DNA of 64,000 bases. It comes from Candidatus Mediterraneibacter faecavium. GTDB taxonomy: Bacteria > Bacillota > Clostridia > Lachnospirales > Lachnospiraceae. The translations under genes and the position numbers were made by a program. Below the pieces are notes generated by a model that was not told the origin of the DNA, searched no databases, and was given only the letters and a program-made list of their open reading frames with translations. The DNA is taken from contig DWVY01000012.1 in assembly GCA_019119995.1 (NCBI GenBank), forward strand, positions 1 to 64,000. Reading direction: 5' to 3'. Shown here one piece after another: positions 20,665-29,744 of this stretch; within the stretch, counting starts at the first letter, position 1; every line of letters begins with the position of its first letter.

Positions 20665-21804
20665 ATGAGCAATGAATTTGAAGATCTGAGCACAACGCCC
20701 ACGCTGACCCTGGACCCGTTCCAGACTCAGGAAGAGAAGAAACCGCCGGTTGAGGCGGAGAAGCAGGAACCGGCACTGGATGAGAGTATCCTCACTGAGG
20801 AAGAGCGGAAGACGGTGGATGAGTTTGCAAAGCAGATCGATCTTACGAATTCCGCGATGGTGCTGCAGTACGGAGCGGGGACGCAGAAAAAGATGGCTGA
20901 TTTCTCAGAGGCTGCCCTGGAAAACGTAAAGTCCAAGGATCTCGGCGAAGTGGGAGAGCTCCTGAGCGGCGTGGTAAAAGAACTCAGGGACTTTGATGAA
21001 GAAGAGGAAAAGGGGTTTTTCGGATTCTTTAAGAAGGCTTCCGGCAGGATCGAATCCATGAAGGCGAAGTATGCCAAGGCGGAGGCAAATGTCAATGAGA
21101 TCGTAAAAGTGCTGGAGAAGCACCAGGTACAGCTAATGAAGGATACTGCTCTGCTGGACAAGATGTATGAGCTGAACCTTACTTATTTTAAAGAGCTGTC
21201 CATGTATATCCTTGCGGGAAAGAAGAAGCTGCAGGAAGTGCGGAGCACCCGGCTGGCGGAACTTACAGACAGGGCGCAGGCTTCCGGGCTGCCGGAGGAT
21301 GCGCAGGCGGCAAAAGATCTTGACTCCATGTGCGAGCGTTTTGAAAAGAAGATCCATGACCTGGAGCTGACCAGGATGATCTCCATCCAGACAGCACCTC
21401 AGATCCGCCTTGTGCAGAATAATGATACACTGATGGTAGAGAAGATCCAGTCCACGATCGTGAATACGATCCCGCTGTGGAAGAGCCAGATGGTACTTGC
21501 GCTGGGAGTAGAGCACTCCACACAGGCGGCGGAGGCACAGCGCAAGGTGACGGACATGACGAACGAGTTGCTCAGAAAGAATGCGGAGAAGCTGAAGATG
21601 GCGACCGTCGAGACCGCGAAAGAATCGGAGCGCGGCATCGTGGATATGGAGACGCTGAAGGCAACGAATGAATCTCTGATCTCCACCCTGGACGAAGTGA
21701 TGAATATTCAGAGAGAAGGCAGACAGAAACGCAGGGAGGCAGAGGCTGAGCTGCAGAATATGGAGCAGGAGCTGAAGAATAAATTGCTGGAGATCCGCGG
21801 ATGA
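20665..21804 (+). CDS. telA: TelA-family toxic anion resistance protein
   Basis: This 379-residue, almost wholly helical, soluble protein has the TelA/KlaA features: conserved N-terminal FAKQIDL, the central KYAKAEANVNEIVKVLEKHQ coiled region, and the late segment with TNELLRKNAEKLK. TelA proteins are linked to tellurite and cell-wall antibiotic tolerance; mechanism is unknown. It forms a pair with the XpaC-like gene. The proS promoter starts four bases after its stop. Confidence 0.9.
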   Translation: MSNEFEDLSTTPTLTLDPFQTQEEKKPPVEAEKQEPALDESILTEEERKTVDEFAKQIDLTNSAMVLQYGAGTQKKMADFSEAALENVKSKDLGEVGELLSGVVKELRDFDEEEEKGFFGFFKKASGRIESMKAKYAKAEANVNEIVKVLEKHQVQLMKDTALLDKMYELNLTYFKELSMYILAGKKKLQEVRSTRLAELTDRAQASGLPEDAQAAKDLDSMCERFEKKIHDLELTRMISIQTAPQIRLVQNNDTLMVEKIQSTIVNTIPLWKSQMVLALGVEHSTQAAEAQRKVTDMTNELLRKNAEKLKMATVETAKESERGIVDMETLKATNESLISTLDEVMNIQREGRQKRREAEAELQNMEQELKNKLLEIRG

Positions 21805-21807
21805 TTC

Positions 21808-21836
21808 TTGACAACGGCTGTGTTTTTCGTTAGAAT
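21808..21836 (+). promoter_or_regulatory. Promoter for the proS T-box transcript
   Basis: TTGACA (21808-21813) and TAGAAT (21831-21836) are separated by 17 nt, directly after the telA stop and before the T-box leader. Confidence 0.85.
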
Positions 21837-22122
21837 CACAGATAGTTCCGGTCTGGATCGGAAACTGTGCGATGAACGGGATTAGTATATAGGAAGGAAT
21901 GCCACAGAGAGGAGGCGGCTGGTGAGAGCCTCCGCAGGACACTATAGAACCGGCCCGGGAGCTTCCGCATGAAAGTGCGGCGCAGGTCTGCGTTAGAGAC
22001 AGAAGAGTGAACGACATATGCGCGGCTTTCAGACGGGCATGTGGAGTTAATTAGGGTGGTACCGCCGAGAGATTCGGTCCCTTGTTTTCAGGGACTGAAT
22101 GTCCCGGCGTTTTGTTTTTTTT
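21837..22122 (+). promoter_or_regulatory. T-box leader controlling proS (Pro specifier CCG)
   Basis: The leader has the stem I elements AGTA, AGAGAGG and GGTGAGAG. A GAA trinucleotide (21947-21949) is followed directly by CCG (21950-21952), the same layout as GAA-TAC in the tyrS T-box of this window. That makes CCG the specifier codon, read by proline tRNA. The T-box motif AGGGTGGTACCGC is at 22053-22065 and a terminator hairpin with a long T run follows (about 22071-22122). Uncharged tRNA-Pro would stabilise the antiterminator and switch on proS. Confidence 0.92.
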
Positions 22123-22220
22123 ATTCCATAGGAAATTGTTTTTCTATGAAATAAAATGTTCCGCGAGGATCGCACTGCGGCGGATTGGAGGATGCCGCCT
22201 GTGCGACCCACCGCAGGCGG

Positions 22221-22247
22221 AGAATCCTGCAGAGCAGGATTCTTTTT
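22221..22247 (+). terminator. Second terminator-like hairpin in the proS leader
   Basis: AGAATCCTGC (22221-22230) pairs perfectly with GCAGGATTCT (22234-22243), followed by T5. It lies after the T-box terminator and 30 nt before the proS start, an odd place for an unconditional terminator. A preceding stem (TCGCAC...GTGCGA, about 22168-22206) could make it conditional. Confidence 0.55.
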
Positions 22248-22277
22248 ATAGTATTGTATTGGAAAAGGAGAAGGAAA

Positions 22278-23720
22278 ATGGCAAAGGAAAAGAAGCTGGT
22301 ACAGTCGATTACTTCCAGAGATGAAGATTTCGCGCAGTGGTATACAGATGTTGTGCGCGAGGCGAAGCTGTGCGATTATTCAGGCGTAAAAGGCTGCCTG
22401 AACTATCTGCCGAACGGATATGCGATCTGGGAGAACATCCAGGCAGATCTGGACAGAAGATTCAAGGAGACAGGAGTGGAGAATGTCTATCTTCCTGTCC
22501 TGATCCCGGAGAGCCTGCTGCAGAAAGAGAAGGACCATATCGAGGGATTCGCTCCTGAGGTCGCATGGGTCACCCATGGAGGAATGGAACAGCTCCAGGA
22601 GCGATTCTGTATCCGTCCTACATCTGAGACTCTGTTCTGCGATGTGTGGAGCAAGACGGTTCAGTCCTACCGCGATCTTCCGAAAGTGTGGAATCAGTGG
22701 TGCTCTGTGCTCCGCTGGGAGAAGACGACAAGACCGTTCCTGCGTTCCAGAGAGTTCCTCTGGCAGGAAGGACATACGATCCATGCCACATACGAAGAGG
22801 CGGAAGAGCGGACTAAGATGATGTGGGAAGTGTACAAGAGCTTTGTCGAGGAAGATCTGGCGATCCCGGTCGTTGCGGGAAGAAAGACAGAGAGCGAAAA
22901 GTTCGCAGGCGCCCAGGATACTTACACGATCGAGGCGCTGATGCATGACGGACAGGCGCTGCAGTCTGCGACCAGTCATTTCTTCGGAAATGCATTCCCG
23001 GATGCCTTCAATATTAAATATGCAGATAAGAACAATGAGCTCCACAGTGTCTACGAGACTTCATGGGGACTGTCAACAAGGATCATAGGAGCGATCATCA
23101 TGGTACACGGCGATGACAGCGGACTGGTGCTCCCGCCGAGAATCGCTCCGGTACAGACAAGAGTCATCCCGGTCGCACAGCACAAGGAGGGTGTCCTGGA
23201 GAAGGCGAACGAACTGCTTGAAGCACTGAAGGCAGCAGGCTACCGGGCGAAGATCGATGATTCCGAGAAGAGCCCGGGATGGAAGTTCAGCGAGCAGGAG
23301 ATGCTTGGAATCCCGACCCGTATCGAGATCGGACCGAAGGATATCGAGAACGGACAGGTTGTAGTCGTACGCAGGGATACCAGAGAGAAGATTGTTGTGC
23401 CGATGGATGAGATCACAGTGAAGCTGGGTGAGATCCTGGAGACGATCCAGAAGGATCTGTATGCGAAGGCAAAAGATTTCCTTGATTCCCACATCAGCAC
23501 GGCAGTCACGATGGATGAGATGAAAGAGGCTGTCCAGAACAGAAAAGGCTTCGTGAAAGCAATGTGGTGCGGCGAGGAAGCATGCGAGGATGAGATCAAG
23601 GCTCAGACCGGAGGGGTGACATCCAGATGTATCCCGATGGAGGAGGAACATCTCTCTGATGTGTGCGTCTGCTGCGGAAAGCCGGCGAAGCATATGGTTT
23701 ACTGGGGAAGAGCATATTAA
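22278..23720 (+). CDS. proS: Prolyl-tRNA synthetase, short (class 3) form
   Basis: This enzyme charges tRNA-Pro. At 480 residues, with no editing insertion, it is the archaeal/eukaryal-like ProRS found in many Clostridia rather than the 570-residue bacterial form. Class II motifs are visible: motif 2 near [19 protein letters not shown] and motif 3 toward [17 protein letters not shown]. The C-terminal zinc-binding part has WCGEEACE and VCVCCGKPA. The start at 22278 follows AGGAGAAGGA; an upstream in-frame ATG at 22185 would read through the hairpin region and is rejected. Confidence 0.97.
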   Translation: MAKEKKLVQSITSRDEDFAQWYTDVVREAKLCDYSGVKGCLNYLPNGYAIWENIQADLDRRFKETGVENVYLPVLIPESLLQKEKDHIEGFAPEVAWVTHGGMEQLQERFCIRPTSETLFCDVWSKTVQSYRDLPKVWNQWCSVLRWEKTTRPFLRSREFLWQEGHTIHATYEEAEERTKMMWEVYKSFVEEDLAIPVVAGRKTESEKFAGAQDTYTIEALMHDGQALQSATSHFFGNAFPDAFNIKYADKNNELHSVYETSWGLSTRIIGAIIMVHGDDSGLVLPPRIAPVQTRVIPVAQHKEGVLEKANELLEALKAAGYRAKIDDSEKSPGWKFSEQEMLGIPTRIEIGPKDIENGQVVVVRRDTREKIVVPMDEITVKLGEILETIQKDLYAKAKDFLDSHISTAVTMDEMKEAVQNRKGFVKAMWCGEEACEDEIKAQTGGVTSRCIPMEEEHLSDVCVCCGKPAKHMVYWGRAY

Positions 23721-23736
23721 TACTTTGACTTGATGC

Positions 23737-23772
23737 AAAGAGCAGGATCCGGAAAGCGGACCTGCTCTTTTT
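23737..23772 (+). terminator. Terminator after proS
   Basis: AAAGAGCAGG (23737-23746) pairs with CCTGCTCTTT (23761-23770), followed by TT. Confidence 0.85.
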
Positions 23773-23898
23773 CAGCCGGAATTTGTATCTGCGTATCTCC
23801 GGCAAGTCCGAAGGAGGAGCGGCGGGCAGGCCGTATTAAACAATCTGGGGATTTAGCGCTGCACCCGTCAAATCCGGATTAAATCTTTGAAAAATCCC

Positions 23899-23927
23899 TT
23901 GACATCCGAAAATAAACGTAATAAACT
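23899..23927 (+). promoter_or_regulatory. Promoter of the str operon
   Basis: TTGACA (23899-23904) and TAAACT (23922-23927) have a 17-nt spacer. The leader before rpsL is about 115 nt. The rest of the 23773-24049 gap shows no coding sequence. Confidence 0.75.
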
Positions 23928-24049
23928 AATCTAGCGTGCATGAAAATGAGGCGTTGTTTTTGTGCGCGGAAAGGATAATGACAAGATTATCCGCAGCCCC
24001 TTGTGACATAAGTCATGAGGTAACGAATAATTCATAGGAGGTGAAAGAA

Positions 24050-24472
24050 ATGCCAACATTTAACCAGTTAGTTAGAAAAGGACGTCAGACTTCTGAGAAG
24101 AAATCTACAGCACCGGCACTTCAGAAAGGATACAACTCTCTGAGAAAACGTGCGACGAACACATCTTCACCGCAGAAGAGAGGTGTGTGCACAGCTGTTA
24201 AGACAGCTACACCGAAGAAGCCTAACTCAGCTCTGAGAAAGATCGCCAGAGTTCGTCTCTCTAACGGAATCGAAGTAACAAGCTACATCCCGGGCGAAGG
24301 ACACAACCTTCAGGAGCACAGCGTTGTTATGATCCGTGGAGGAAGAGTTAAGGACCTGCCGGGTACAAGATACCACATCATCCGTGGTACGCTTGATACA
24401 GCAGGTGTTGCTAAGAGAAGACAGGCGCGTTCTAAATACGGCGCTAAGAGACCGAAAGACGCGAAGAAGTAA
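24050..24472 (+). CDS. rpsL: 30S ribosomal protein S12
   Basis: S12 (140 residues) sits at the decoding centre. It starts [11 protein letters not shown], after AGGAGGTGA; an upstream GTG in frame (24041) lies inside the ribosome binding site. The two streptomycin-related lysines are wild type, in [11 protein letters not shown] and GRVKDLPG. rpsG normally follows closely but here is 320 nt away. Confidence 0.98.
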   Translation: MPTFNQLVRKGRQTSEKKSTAPALQKGYNSLRKRATNTSSPQKRGVCTAVKTATPKKPNSALRKIARVRLSNGIEVTSYIPGEGHNLQEHSVVMIRGGRVKDLPGTRYHIIRGTLDTAGVAKRRQARSKYGAKRPKDAKK

Positions 24473-25263
<791 letters not shown>

Positions 25264-25284
25264 TTATCTTAGGAGGAAAAAATC

Positions 25285-27402
25285 TTGGCTGGAAGAGAAT
25301 ATCCATTAGAGAGAACCAGAAATATCGGTATCATGGCGCATATCGATGCGGGTAAGACAACGCTTACAGAGCGTATTCTTTACTATACCGGTGTTAACTA
25401 TAAGATTGGTGATACTCATGAGGGTACTGCTACCATGGACTGGATGGAGCAGGAGCAGGAGAGAGGTATCACGATTACCTCAGCAGCTACGACATGTCAC
25501 TGGACTTTGGAAGAGAAGACAAAACCGAAGCCGGGTGCACTTGAGCATCGTATCAATATCATCGATACTCCGGGACACGTTGACTTTACCGTAGAGGTTG
25601 AGCGTTCACTTCGTGTACTGGACGGAGCCGTAGGTGTTTTCTGTGCAAAGGGCGGTGTTGAGCCTCAGTCAGAGAACGTTTGGCGCCAGGCAGACACATA
25701 CAATGTACCGAGAATGGCTTTCATCAATAAGATGGACATTCTTGGAGCTGATTTCTACAATGCAGTAGATCAGATCAAAACAAGACTTGGAAAAAATGCA
25801 ATCTGTCTTCAGCTTCCGATCGGAAAAGAAGACGAATTCAAGGGTATCATCGACCTGTTCGAGATGCAGGCGTATATCTACAATGACGAGAAGGGTGACG
25901 ACATCTCAGTTACAGATATTCCGGAAGAGATGAAGGATGAGGCTGAGCTGTATCACACAGAGCTTGTAGAGAAGGTCTGCGAATTGGACGACGACCTTAT
26001 GATGGAATACCTCGAGGGTGAGGAGCCGTCAGTAGACGCAATGAAAGCAGTACTGAGAAAAGCAACATGCGAGTGTACAGCTGTTCCGGTATGCTGCGGT
26101 TCTGCTTACAGAAACAAAGGTGTTCAGAAGCTTCTGGACGCAATCCTTGAATATATGCCTGCTCCGACAGACATCCCGGCAATCAAGGGTGTTGACGAGG
26201 ACGGCAACGAGGTGGAAAGACACTCATCAGACGATGAGCCGTTCTCCGCTCTTGTGTTCAAGATCATGACAGACCCGTTCGTTGGTAAGCTCGCTTACTT
26301 CAGAGTTTACTCAGGAACTGTAAATTCCGGTTCCTACGTACTGAACGCTACAAAGAATAAGAAGGAGCGTGTAGGACGTATCCTTCAGATGCATGCGAAT
26401 AAGAGACATGAGCTGGATAAGGTTTATTCAGGAGATATCGCTGCAGCGATCGGATTTAAGTTCTCCACAACAGGAGATACGATCTGTGACGAGCAGCATC
26501 CGGTAATCCTTGAGTCCATGGAATTCCCGGATCCGGTTATCGAGCTCGCGATCGAGCCGAAGACAAAGGCTTCCCAGGGCAAACTTGGAGAGTCCCTTGC
26601 AAAACTGGCAGAGGAAGACCCGACATTCCGCGCGCACACTGATCCGGAGACGGGCCAGACGATCATCGCCGGAATGGGTGAGCTCCATCTTGAGATCATC
26701 GTAGACAGACTTCTGCGTGAGTTCAAGGTAGAGGCGAATGTAGGTGCACCTCAGGTTGCTTACAAAGAGACGATCACAAAGCCGGCAGATATCGACAGCA
26801 AATATGCTAAGCAGTCCGGTGGACGTGGACAGTACGGACACTGTAAAGTTAAATTTGAGCCAATGGATGCGAATGGAGAGGAGACATACTCCTTCGAGTC
26901 TACTGTTGTCGGCGGATCTATTCCGAAAGAGTATATCCCGGCTGTAGACGAAGGTATCCAGGACGCTATGAAGTCCGGTATCCTCGGCGGATTCCCGGTA
27001 GTAGGCGTTCACGCAAACTGCTACGACGGATCCTACCATGAGGTCGACTCTTCCGAGATGGCGTTCCATATCGCAGGTTCCCTTGCATTCAAGGATGCTA
27101 TGAAACAGGGAGCTCCGGTACTGCTTGAGCCTATCATGAAGGTTGAGGTAACAATGCCGGAAGAGTATATGGGTGATATCATCGGAGACCTGAACTCCCG
27201 CCGCGGACGTATCGAGGGTATGGATGATCTCGGCGGCGGAAAGATCGTACGCGCGTTCGTTCCGCTTTCAGAGATGTTCGGATACTCTACAGACCTTCGT
27301 TCCAGAACACAGGGACGCGGTAACTACTCTATGTTCTTCGAGAGATACGAGCAGGTGCCGAAGTCTGTACAGGAAAAAGTATTATCCAATAAAAATGCGT
27401 AA
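25285..27402 (+). CDS. fusA: Translation elongation factor G, TTG start
   Basis: EF-G (705 residues) is the GTPase driving ribosomal translocation. The GTPase domain has AHIDAGKTT, the DTPGH motif and NKMD; domains II-V follow. The initiation codon is TTG (25285), with AGGAGG at 25271-25276; no ATG lies nearby in frame before the conserved [24 protein letters not shown] start on a highly expressed gene may set its level relative to rpsG and tuf. Confidence 0.98.
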   Translation: MAGREYPLERTRNIGIMAHIDAGKTTLTERILYYTGVNYKIGDTHEGTATMDWMEQEQERGITITSAATTCHWTLEEKTKPKPGALEHRINIIDTPGHVDFTVEVERSLRVLDGAVGVFCAKGGVEPQSENVWRQADTYNVPRMAFINKMDILGADFYNAVDQIKTRLGKNAICLQLPIGKEDEFKGIIDLFEMQAYIYNDEKGDDISVTDIPEEMKDEAELYHTELVEKVCELDDDLMMEYLEGEEPSVDAMKAVLRKATCECTAVPVCCGSAYRNKGVQKLLDAILEYMPAPTDIPAIKGVDEDGNEVERHSSDDEPFSALVFKIMTDPFVGKLAYFRVYSGTVNSGSYVLNATKNKKERVGRILQMHANKRHELDKVYSGDIAAAIGFKFSTTGDTICDEQHPVILESMEFPDPVIELAIEPKTKASQGKLGESLAKLAEEDPTFRAHTDPETGQTIIAGMGELHLEIIVDRLLREFKVEANVGAPQVAYKETITKPADIDSKYAKQSGGRGQYGHCKVKFEPMDANGEETYSFESTVVGGSIPKEYIPAVDEGIQDAMKSGILGGFPVVGVHANCYDGSYHEVDSSEMAFHIAGSLAFKDAMKQGAPVLLEPIMKVEVTMPEEYMGDIIGDLNSRRGRIEGMDDLGGGKIVRAFVPLSEMFGYSTDLRSRTQGRGNYSMFFERYEQVPKSVQEKVLSNKNA

Positions 27403-27417
27403 ATCGCAGAAAAAGGC

Positions 27418-27446
27418 TTGAAAAACGGCTAAGTTTGAAATATAAT
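27418..27446 (+). promoter_or_regulatory. Separate promoter for tuf, inside an inverted repeat
   Basis: TTGAAA (27418-27423) and TATAAT (27441-27446) have a 17-nt spacer. The -10 lies between the arms of a 9-bp perfect inverted repeat, CGGCTAAGT (27426-27434) and ACTTAGCCG (27450-27458). No T run follows, so it is not a usual terminator. Confidence 0.75.
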
Positions 27447-27522
27447 CAGACTTAGCCGGGTAAAATCGAAACCAGAAATATGCCCGTACTAGCGGGCGCA
27501 GATTTAAGGAGGATTATTCAAA

Positions 27523-28716
27523 ATGGCAAAAGCTAAATTTGAAAGAACAAAACCGCATTGTAATATCGGTACTATCGGCCACGTTGACCACGGTAAAACA
27601 ACTCTTACAGCTGCTATTACTAAAGTACTTTCTCACAGAGTATCTGGTAACGCAGAGGTTGCTTTCGATAACATCGACAAGGCTCCGGAAGAGAGAGAGC
27701 GTGGAATCACGATCTCTACAGCTCACGTTGAGTATGAGACAGAGAAACGTCACTATGCACACGTTGACTGCCCGGGACATGCCGACTACGTTAAGAACAT
27801 GATCACAGGTGCTGCTCAGATGGACGGCGCTATCCTCGTAGTTGCTGCAACAGACGGTGTTATGGCTCAGACAAAAGAGCACATCCTTCTGTCCCGCCAG
27901 GTTAACGTTCCGTACATCGTTGTATTCATGAACAAATGTGATATGGTAGACGATGAGGAGCTGCTTGAGCTCGTAGAGATGGAGATCCGTGAGGTTCTCA
28001 ACGAGTATGAGTTCCCGGGAGATGACACACCGGTTATCCAGGGTTCAGCTCTGAAAGCTCTCGAAGATCCGGACGGACCGTGGGGAGACAAGATCATGGA
28101 GCTTATGGACGCTGTTGACGAGTGGATCCCGACTCCGGAGCGTGACACAGACAAACCGTTCCTGATGCCGGTAGAGGACGTATTCTCTATCACAGGACGT
28201 GGTACTGTTGCTACAGGTAGAGTAGAGCGTGGTACACTTCACATCTCTGATGAAGTTGAGATCATCGGTATCCATGAGGATGTTAAGAAGACAGTTGTAA
28301 CAGGTATCGAGATGTTCCGTAAGCTGCTCGACGAGGCTCGTGCAGGTGATAACATCGGTGCTCTGCTCCGTGGTATTCAGAGAACAGAGATTGAAAGAGG
28401 ACAGTGTCTGATCAAACCGGGTACTGTTACATGCCATACAAAATTCACAGCTCAGGTATACGTCCTGACAAAAGACGAGGGTGGCCGTCATACACCGTTC
28501 TTCAACAACTACCGTCCGCAGTTCTACTTCAGAACAACAGACGTAACAGGTGTCTGCGAGCTTCCGGAAGGCACAGAAATGTGCATGCCTGGAGATCACG
28601 TTACAATGACAGTTGAACTGATTCACCCGGTACCGATGGAGGAAGGTCTGAGATTCGCTATCCGTGAGGGTGGACGTACAGTAGGATCAGGTACAGTTGC
28701 TTCCATCGTTGAGTAA
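27523..28716 (+). CDS. tuf: Translation elongation factor Tu
   Basis: EF-Tu (397 residues) delivers aminoacyl-tRNA to the ribosome. The GTP-binding motifs are [17 protein letters not shown] and NKCD; the effector region has ERERGITIS. The beta-barrel domains II and III follow. AAGGAGG precedes the ATG. A strong terminator follows at 28740-28770. Confidence 0.99.
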   Translation: MAKAKFERTKPHCNIGTIGHVDHGKTTLTAAITKVLSHRVSGNAEVAFDNIDKAPEERERGITISTAHVEYETEKRHYAHVDCPGHADYVKNMITGAAQMDGAILVVAATDGVMAQTKEHILLSRQVNVPYIVVFMNKCDMVDDEELLELVEMEIREVLNEYEFPGDDTPVIQGSALKALEDPDGPWGDKIMELMDAVDEWIPTPERDTDKPFLMPVEDVFSITGRGTVATGRVERGTLHISDEVEIIGIHEDVKKTVVTGIEMFRKLLDEARAGDNIGALLRGIQRTEIERGQCLIKPGTVTCHTKFTAQVYVLTKDEGGRHTPFFNNYRPQFYFRTTDVTGVCELPEGTEMCMPGDHVTMTVELIHPVPMEEGLRFAIREGGRTVGSGTVASIVE

Positions 28717-28739
28717 TAACAGAATATTGATGCAGATAC

Positions 28740-28770
28740 AACCCCAGAGACTTCGGTTTCTGGGGTTTTG
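28740..28770 (+). terminator. Terminator after tuf
   Basis: AACCCCAGA and TCTGGGGTT pair, extended by a G-T pair and AC/GT, with a TTCG loop and a T tail. It ends the str operon; accessory genes begin after it. Confidence 0.95.
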
Positions 28771-28854
28771 TAGTATGTAAAATAATTAAGAAATCGGTAA
28801 AGTAATAGAGAAAATATAGATAGCTACATCCGTAAAGAAAGATAGATTGAATTA

Positions 28855-28883
28855 TTGACACCTTATATGACACCACATATAAT
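28855..28883 (+). promoter_or_regulatory. Consensus promoter and operator candidate for the hicAB locus
   Basis: TTGACA (28855-28860) and TATAAT (28878-28883) with a 17-nt spacer are a perfect sigma-A match. CTTATAT (28862-28868) and ATATAAG (28882-28888) form an inverted repeat around the -10, a plausible binding site for the HicB C-terminal DNA-binding domain. Confidence 0.8.
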
Positions 28884-28896
28884 ATAAGCAGGAGGT

Positions 28897-29001
28897 ATGC
28901 CAATTACAATACCTAAGCACGAACCAATTAAAAAAGTGTATGTAGAAATGGTAAGGCAGATAGTGGAAAGTGAGGCGAGCAATGATGAAAACGCTGGATG
29001 A
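28897..29001 (+). pseudogene. hicA: Remnant of a HicA/YcfA-type toxin (C-terminal 34 codons)
   Basis: The reading frame MPITIPKHEPIKKVYVEMVR continues to a stop at 28999-29001 and overlaps hicB by about 20 nt, as hicA genes usually do. The ITIPKH segment resembles the last strand of the HicA/YcfA fold. The usual start, the catalytic His strand (GSHxxF-like) and the first half of the roughly 60-85-residue toxin are missing; a stop lies just upstream. The ATG directly abuts GGAGGT, too close for normal initiation. The assignment rests on position and a short motif, so it is tentative. Confidence 0.5.
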
Positions 29002-29347
29002 TTATATGGCAATGTCCTATCGTATGGAAATTGTAGAAGACAAAGATGAAGGTGGCTTTGTAGTGTCCTATCCGGATTTGCCCGGCTGCATTACCTGTGG
29101 CGAGACAGTGGAAAGTGCGGTGGCAAACGCATTGGATGCCAAAAAAGTATGGCTTGAGGCAGCCCTTGAAGAGGGAGTGGAAATCCATGAACCGGACAGT
29201 TTGGAAAATTATTCCGGACAGTTCAAATTAAGAATGCCGCGAAGTCTGCATAGATTACTGGCAGAGCATTCTCAGAGAGAGGGAATAAGCATGAATCAAT
29301 ATTGTGTATATCTTCTTTCCAGAAATGACGCAGTATTTTCCAAATAG
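28982..29347 (+). CDS. hicB: HicB-family antitoxin
   Basis: This protein has 121 residues from the ATG at 28982. The N-terminal HicB fold (about 10-70) has the typical FVVSYPDLPGCITCGETVESA. The C-terminal ribbon-helix-helix (about 78-112: FKLRMPRSLHRLLAEHSQREGISMNQYCVYLL) binds operator DNA. HicB normally neutralises the mRNA-cleaving toxin HicA; here hicA upstream is only a fragment, so HicB looks orphaned. An in-frame GTG at 28970 is less likely than 28982/28985. A hairpin terminator follows. Confidence 0.88.
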   Translation: MMKTLDDYMAMSYRMEIVEDKDEGGFVVSYPDLPGCITCGETVESAVANALDAKKVWLEAALEEGVEIHEPDSLENYSGQFKLRMPRSLHRLLAEHSQREGISMNQYCVYLLSRNDAVFSK

Positions 29348-29366
29348 TGGATGCTGTCATTAACAG

Positions 29367-29411
29367 AACCCAACATAGATCTCAATGATGGAGACTGTGT
29401 TGGGTTTTGTA
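29367..29411 (+). terminator. Terminator after hicB
   Basis: AACCCAACA and TGTTGGGTT arms, with a partly paired interior, are followed by TTT. Confidence 0.75.
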
Positions 29412-29531
29412 TTTTCGGCTTATCTGAATCCTTCCGCTTTAGTTAAGAAGGCACCGGACCGCCCAGTATAAATGCAAAGCAGAAGAAAATTATCAAGAAC
29501 GTCAGAAATAATATCATTACAGTAGATGAGA

Positions 29532-29567
29532 AAGTTATTTTGATACATCAAAATAACTTCGCTTTTT
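29532..29567. terminator. Perfect 13-bp inverted repeat with T run
   Basis: AAGTTATTTTGAT (29532-29544) and ATCAAAATAACTT (29547-29559) are separated by two bases and followed by CGCTTTTTT. It has no obvious gene directly upstream and isolates the next promoter. Confidence 0.7.
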
Positions 29568-29664
29568 TGTCATTTATTCTAACCTTTTTATGAGAATGAA
29601 CTGACGGAAAGTGGAGCGATAGAAAAAACATAGAAAAAACAGACTAACTTTCGTGAATAAGTGA

Positions 29665-29695
29665 TTGACAAAAATATTCCGGGGGGGGGTATAAT
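29665..29695 (+). promoter_or_regulatory. Promoter with a G9 tract in the spacer (candidate phase-variable)
   Basis: TTGACA (29665-29670) and TATAAT (29690-29695) are both perfect, but the spacer is 19 nt and includes nine consecutive G (29681-29689). Loss of two G would give the optimal 17 nt. Homopolymer slippage could therefore switch the downstream surface gene, as shown for the porA promoter of Neisseria meningitidis. Confidence 0.8.
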
Positions 29696-29744
29696 TAGGT
29701 TCGGATAAATTTACCATCATTTATGCATGAAAGGAAAAAGAGAT

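Larger units (their letters stand above)
29348..29744. other. Non-coding gap between hicB and the surface-protein gene
   Basis: About 400 nt hold two terminator-like hairpins (29367-29411 and 29532-29567) and the poly-G promoter at 29665-29695. Short reading frames in between show no recognisable protein. Confidence 0.6.

Noticed and set aside
27403-27522. Inverted repeat between fusA and tuf as a terminator
   Set aside because: It has no T tract and encloses a good -10 box, so a promoter-associated role is more likely.
28741-28860. Search for the missing first half of hicA upstream
   Set aside because: All frames between the tuf terminator and the promoter are closed by stops and show no HicA-like motif, so no intact toxin is present.
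29681-29689. G9 tract as a simple sequencing artefact
   Set aside because: Cannot be excluded, but its exact place between two perfect promoter boxes makes chance or error less likely; kept as a finding with a read-level test.
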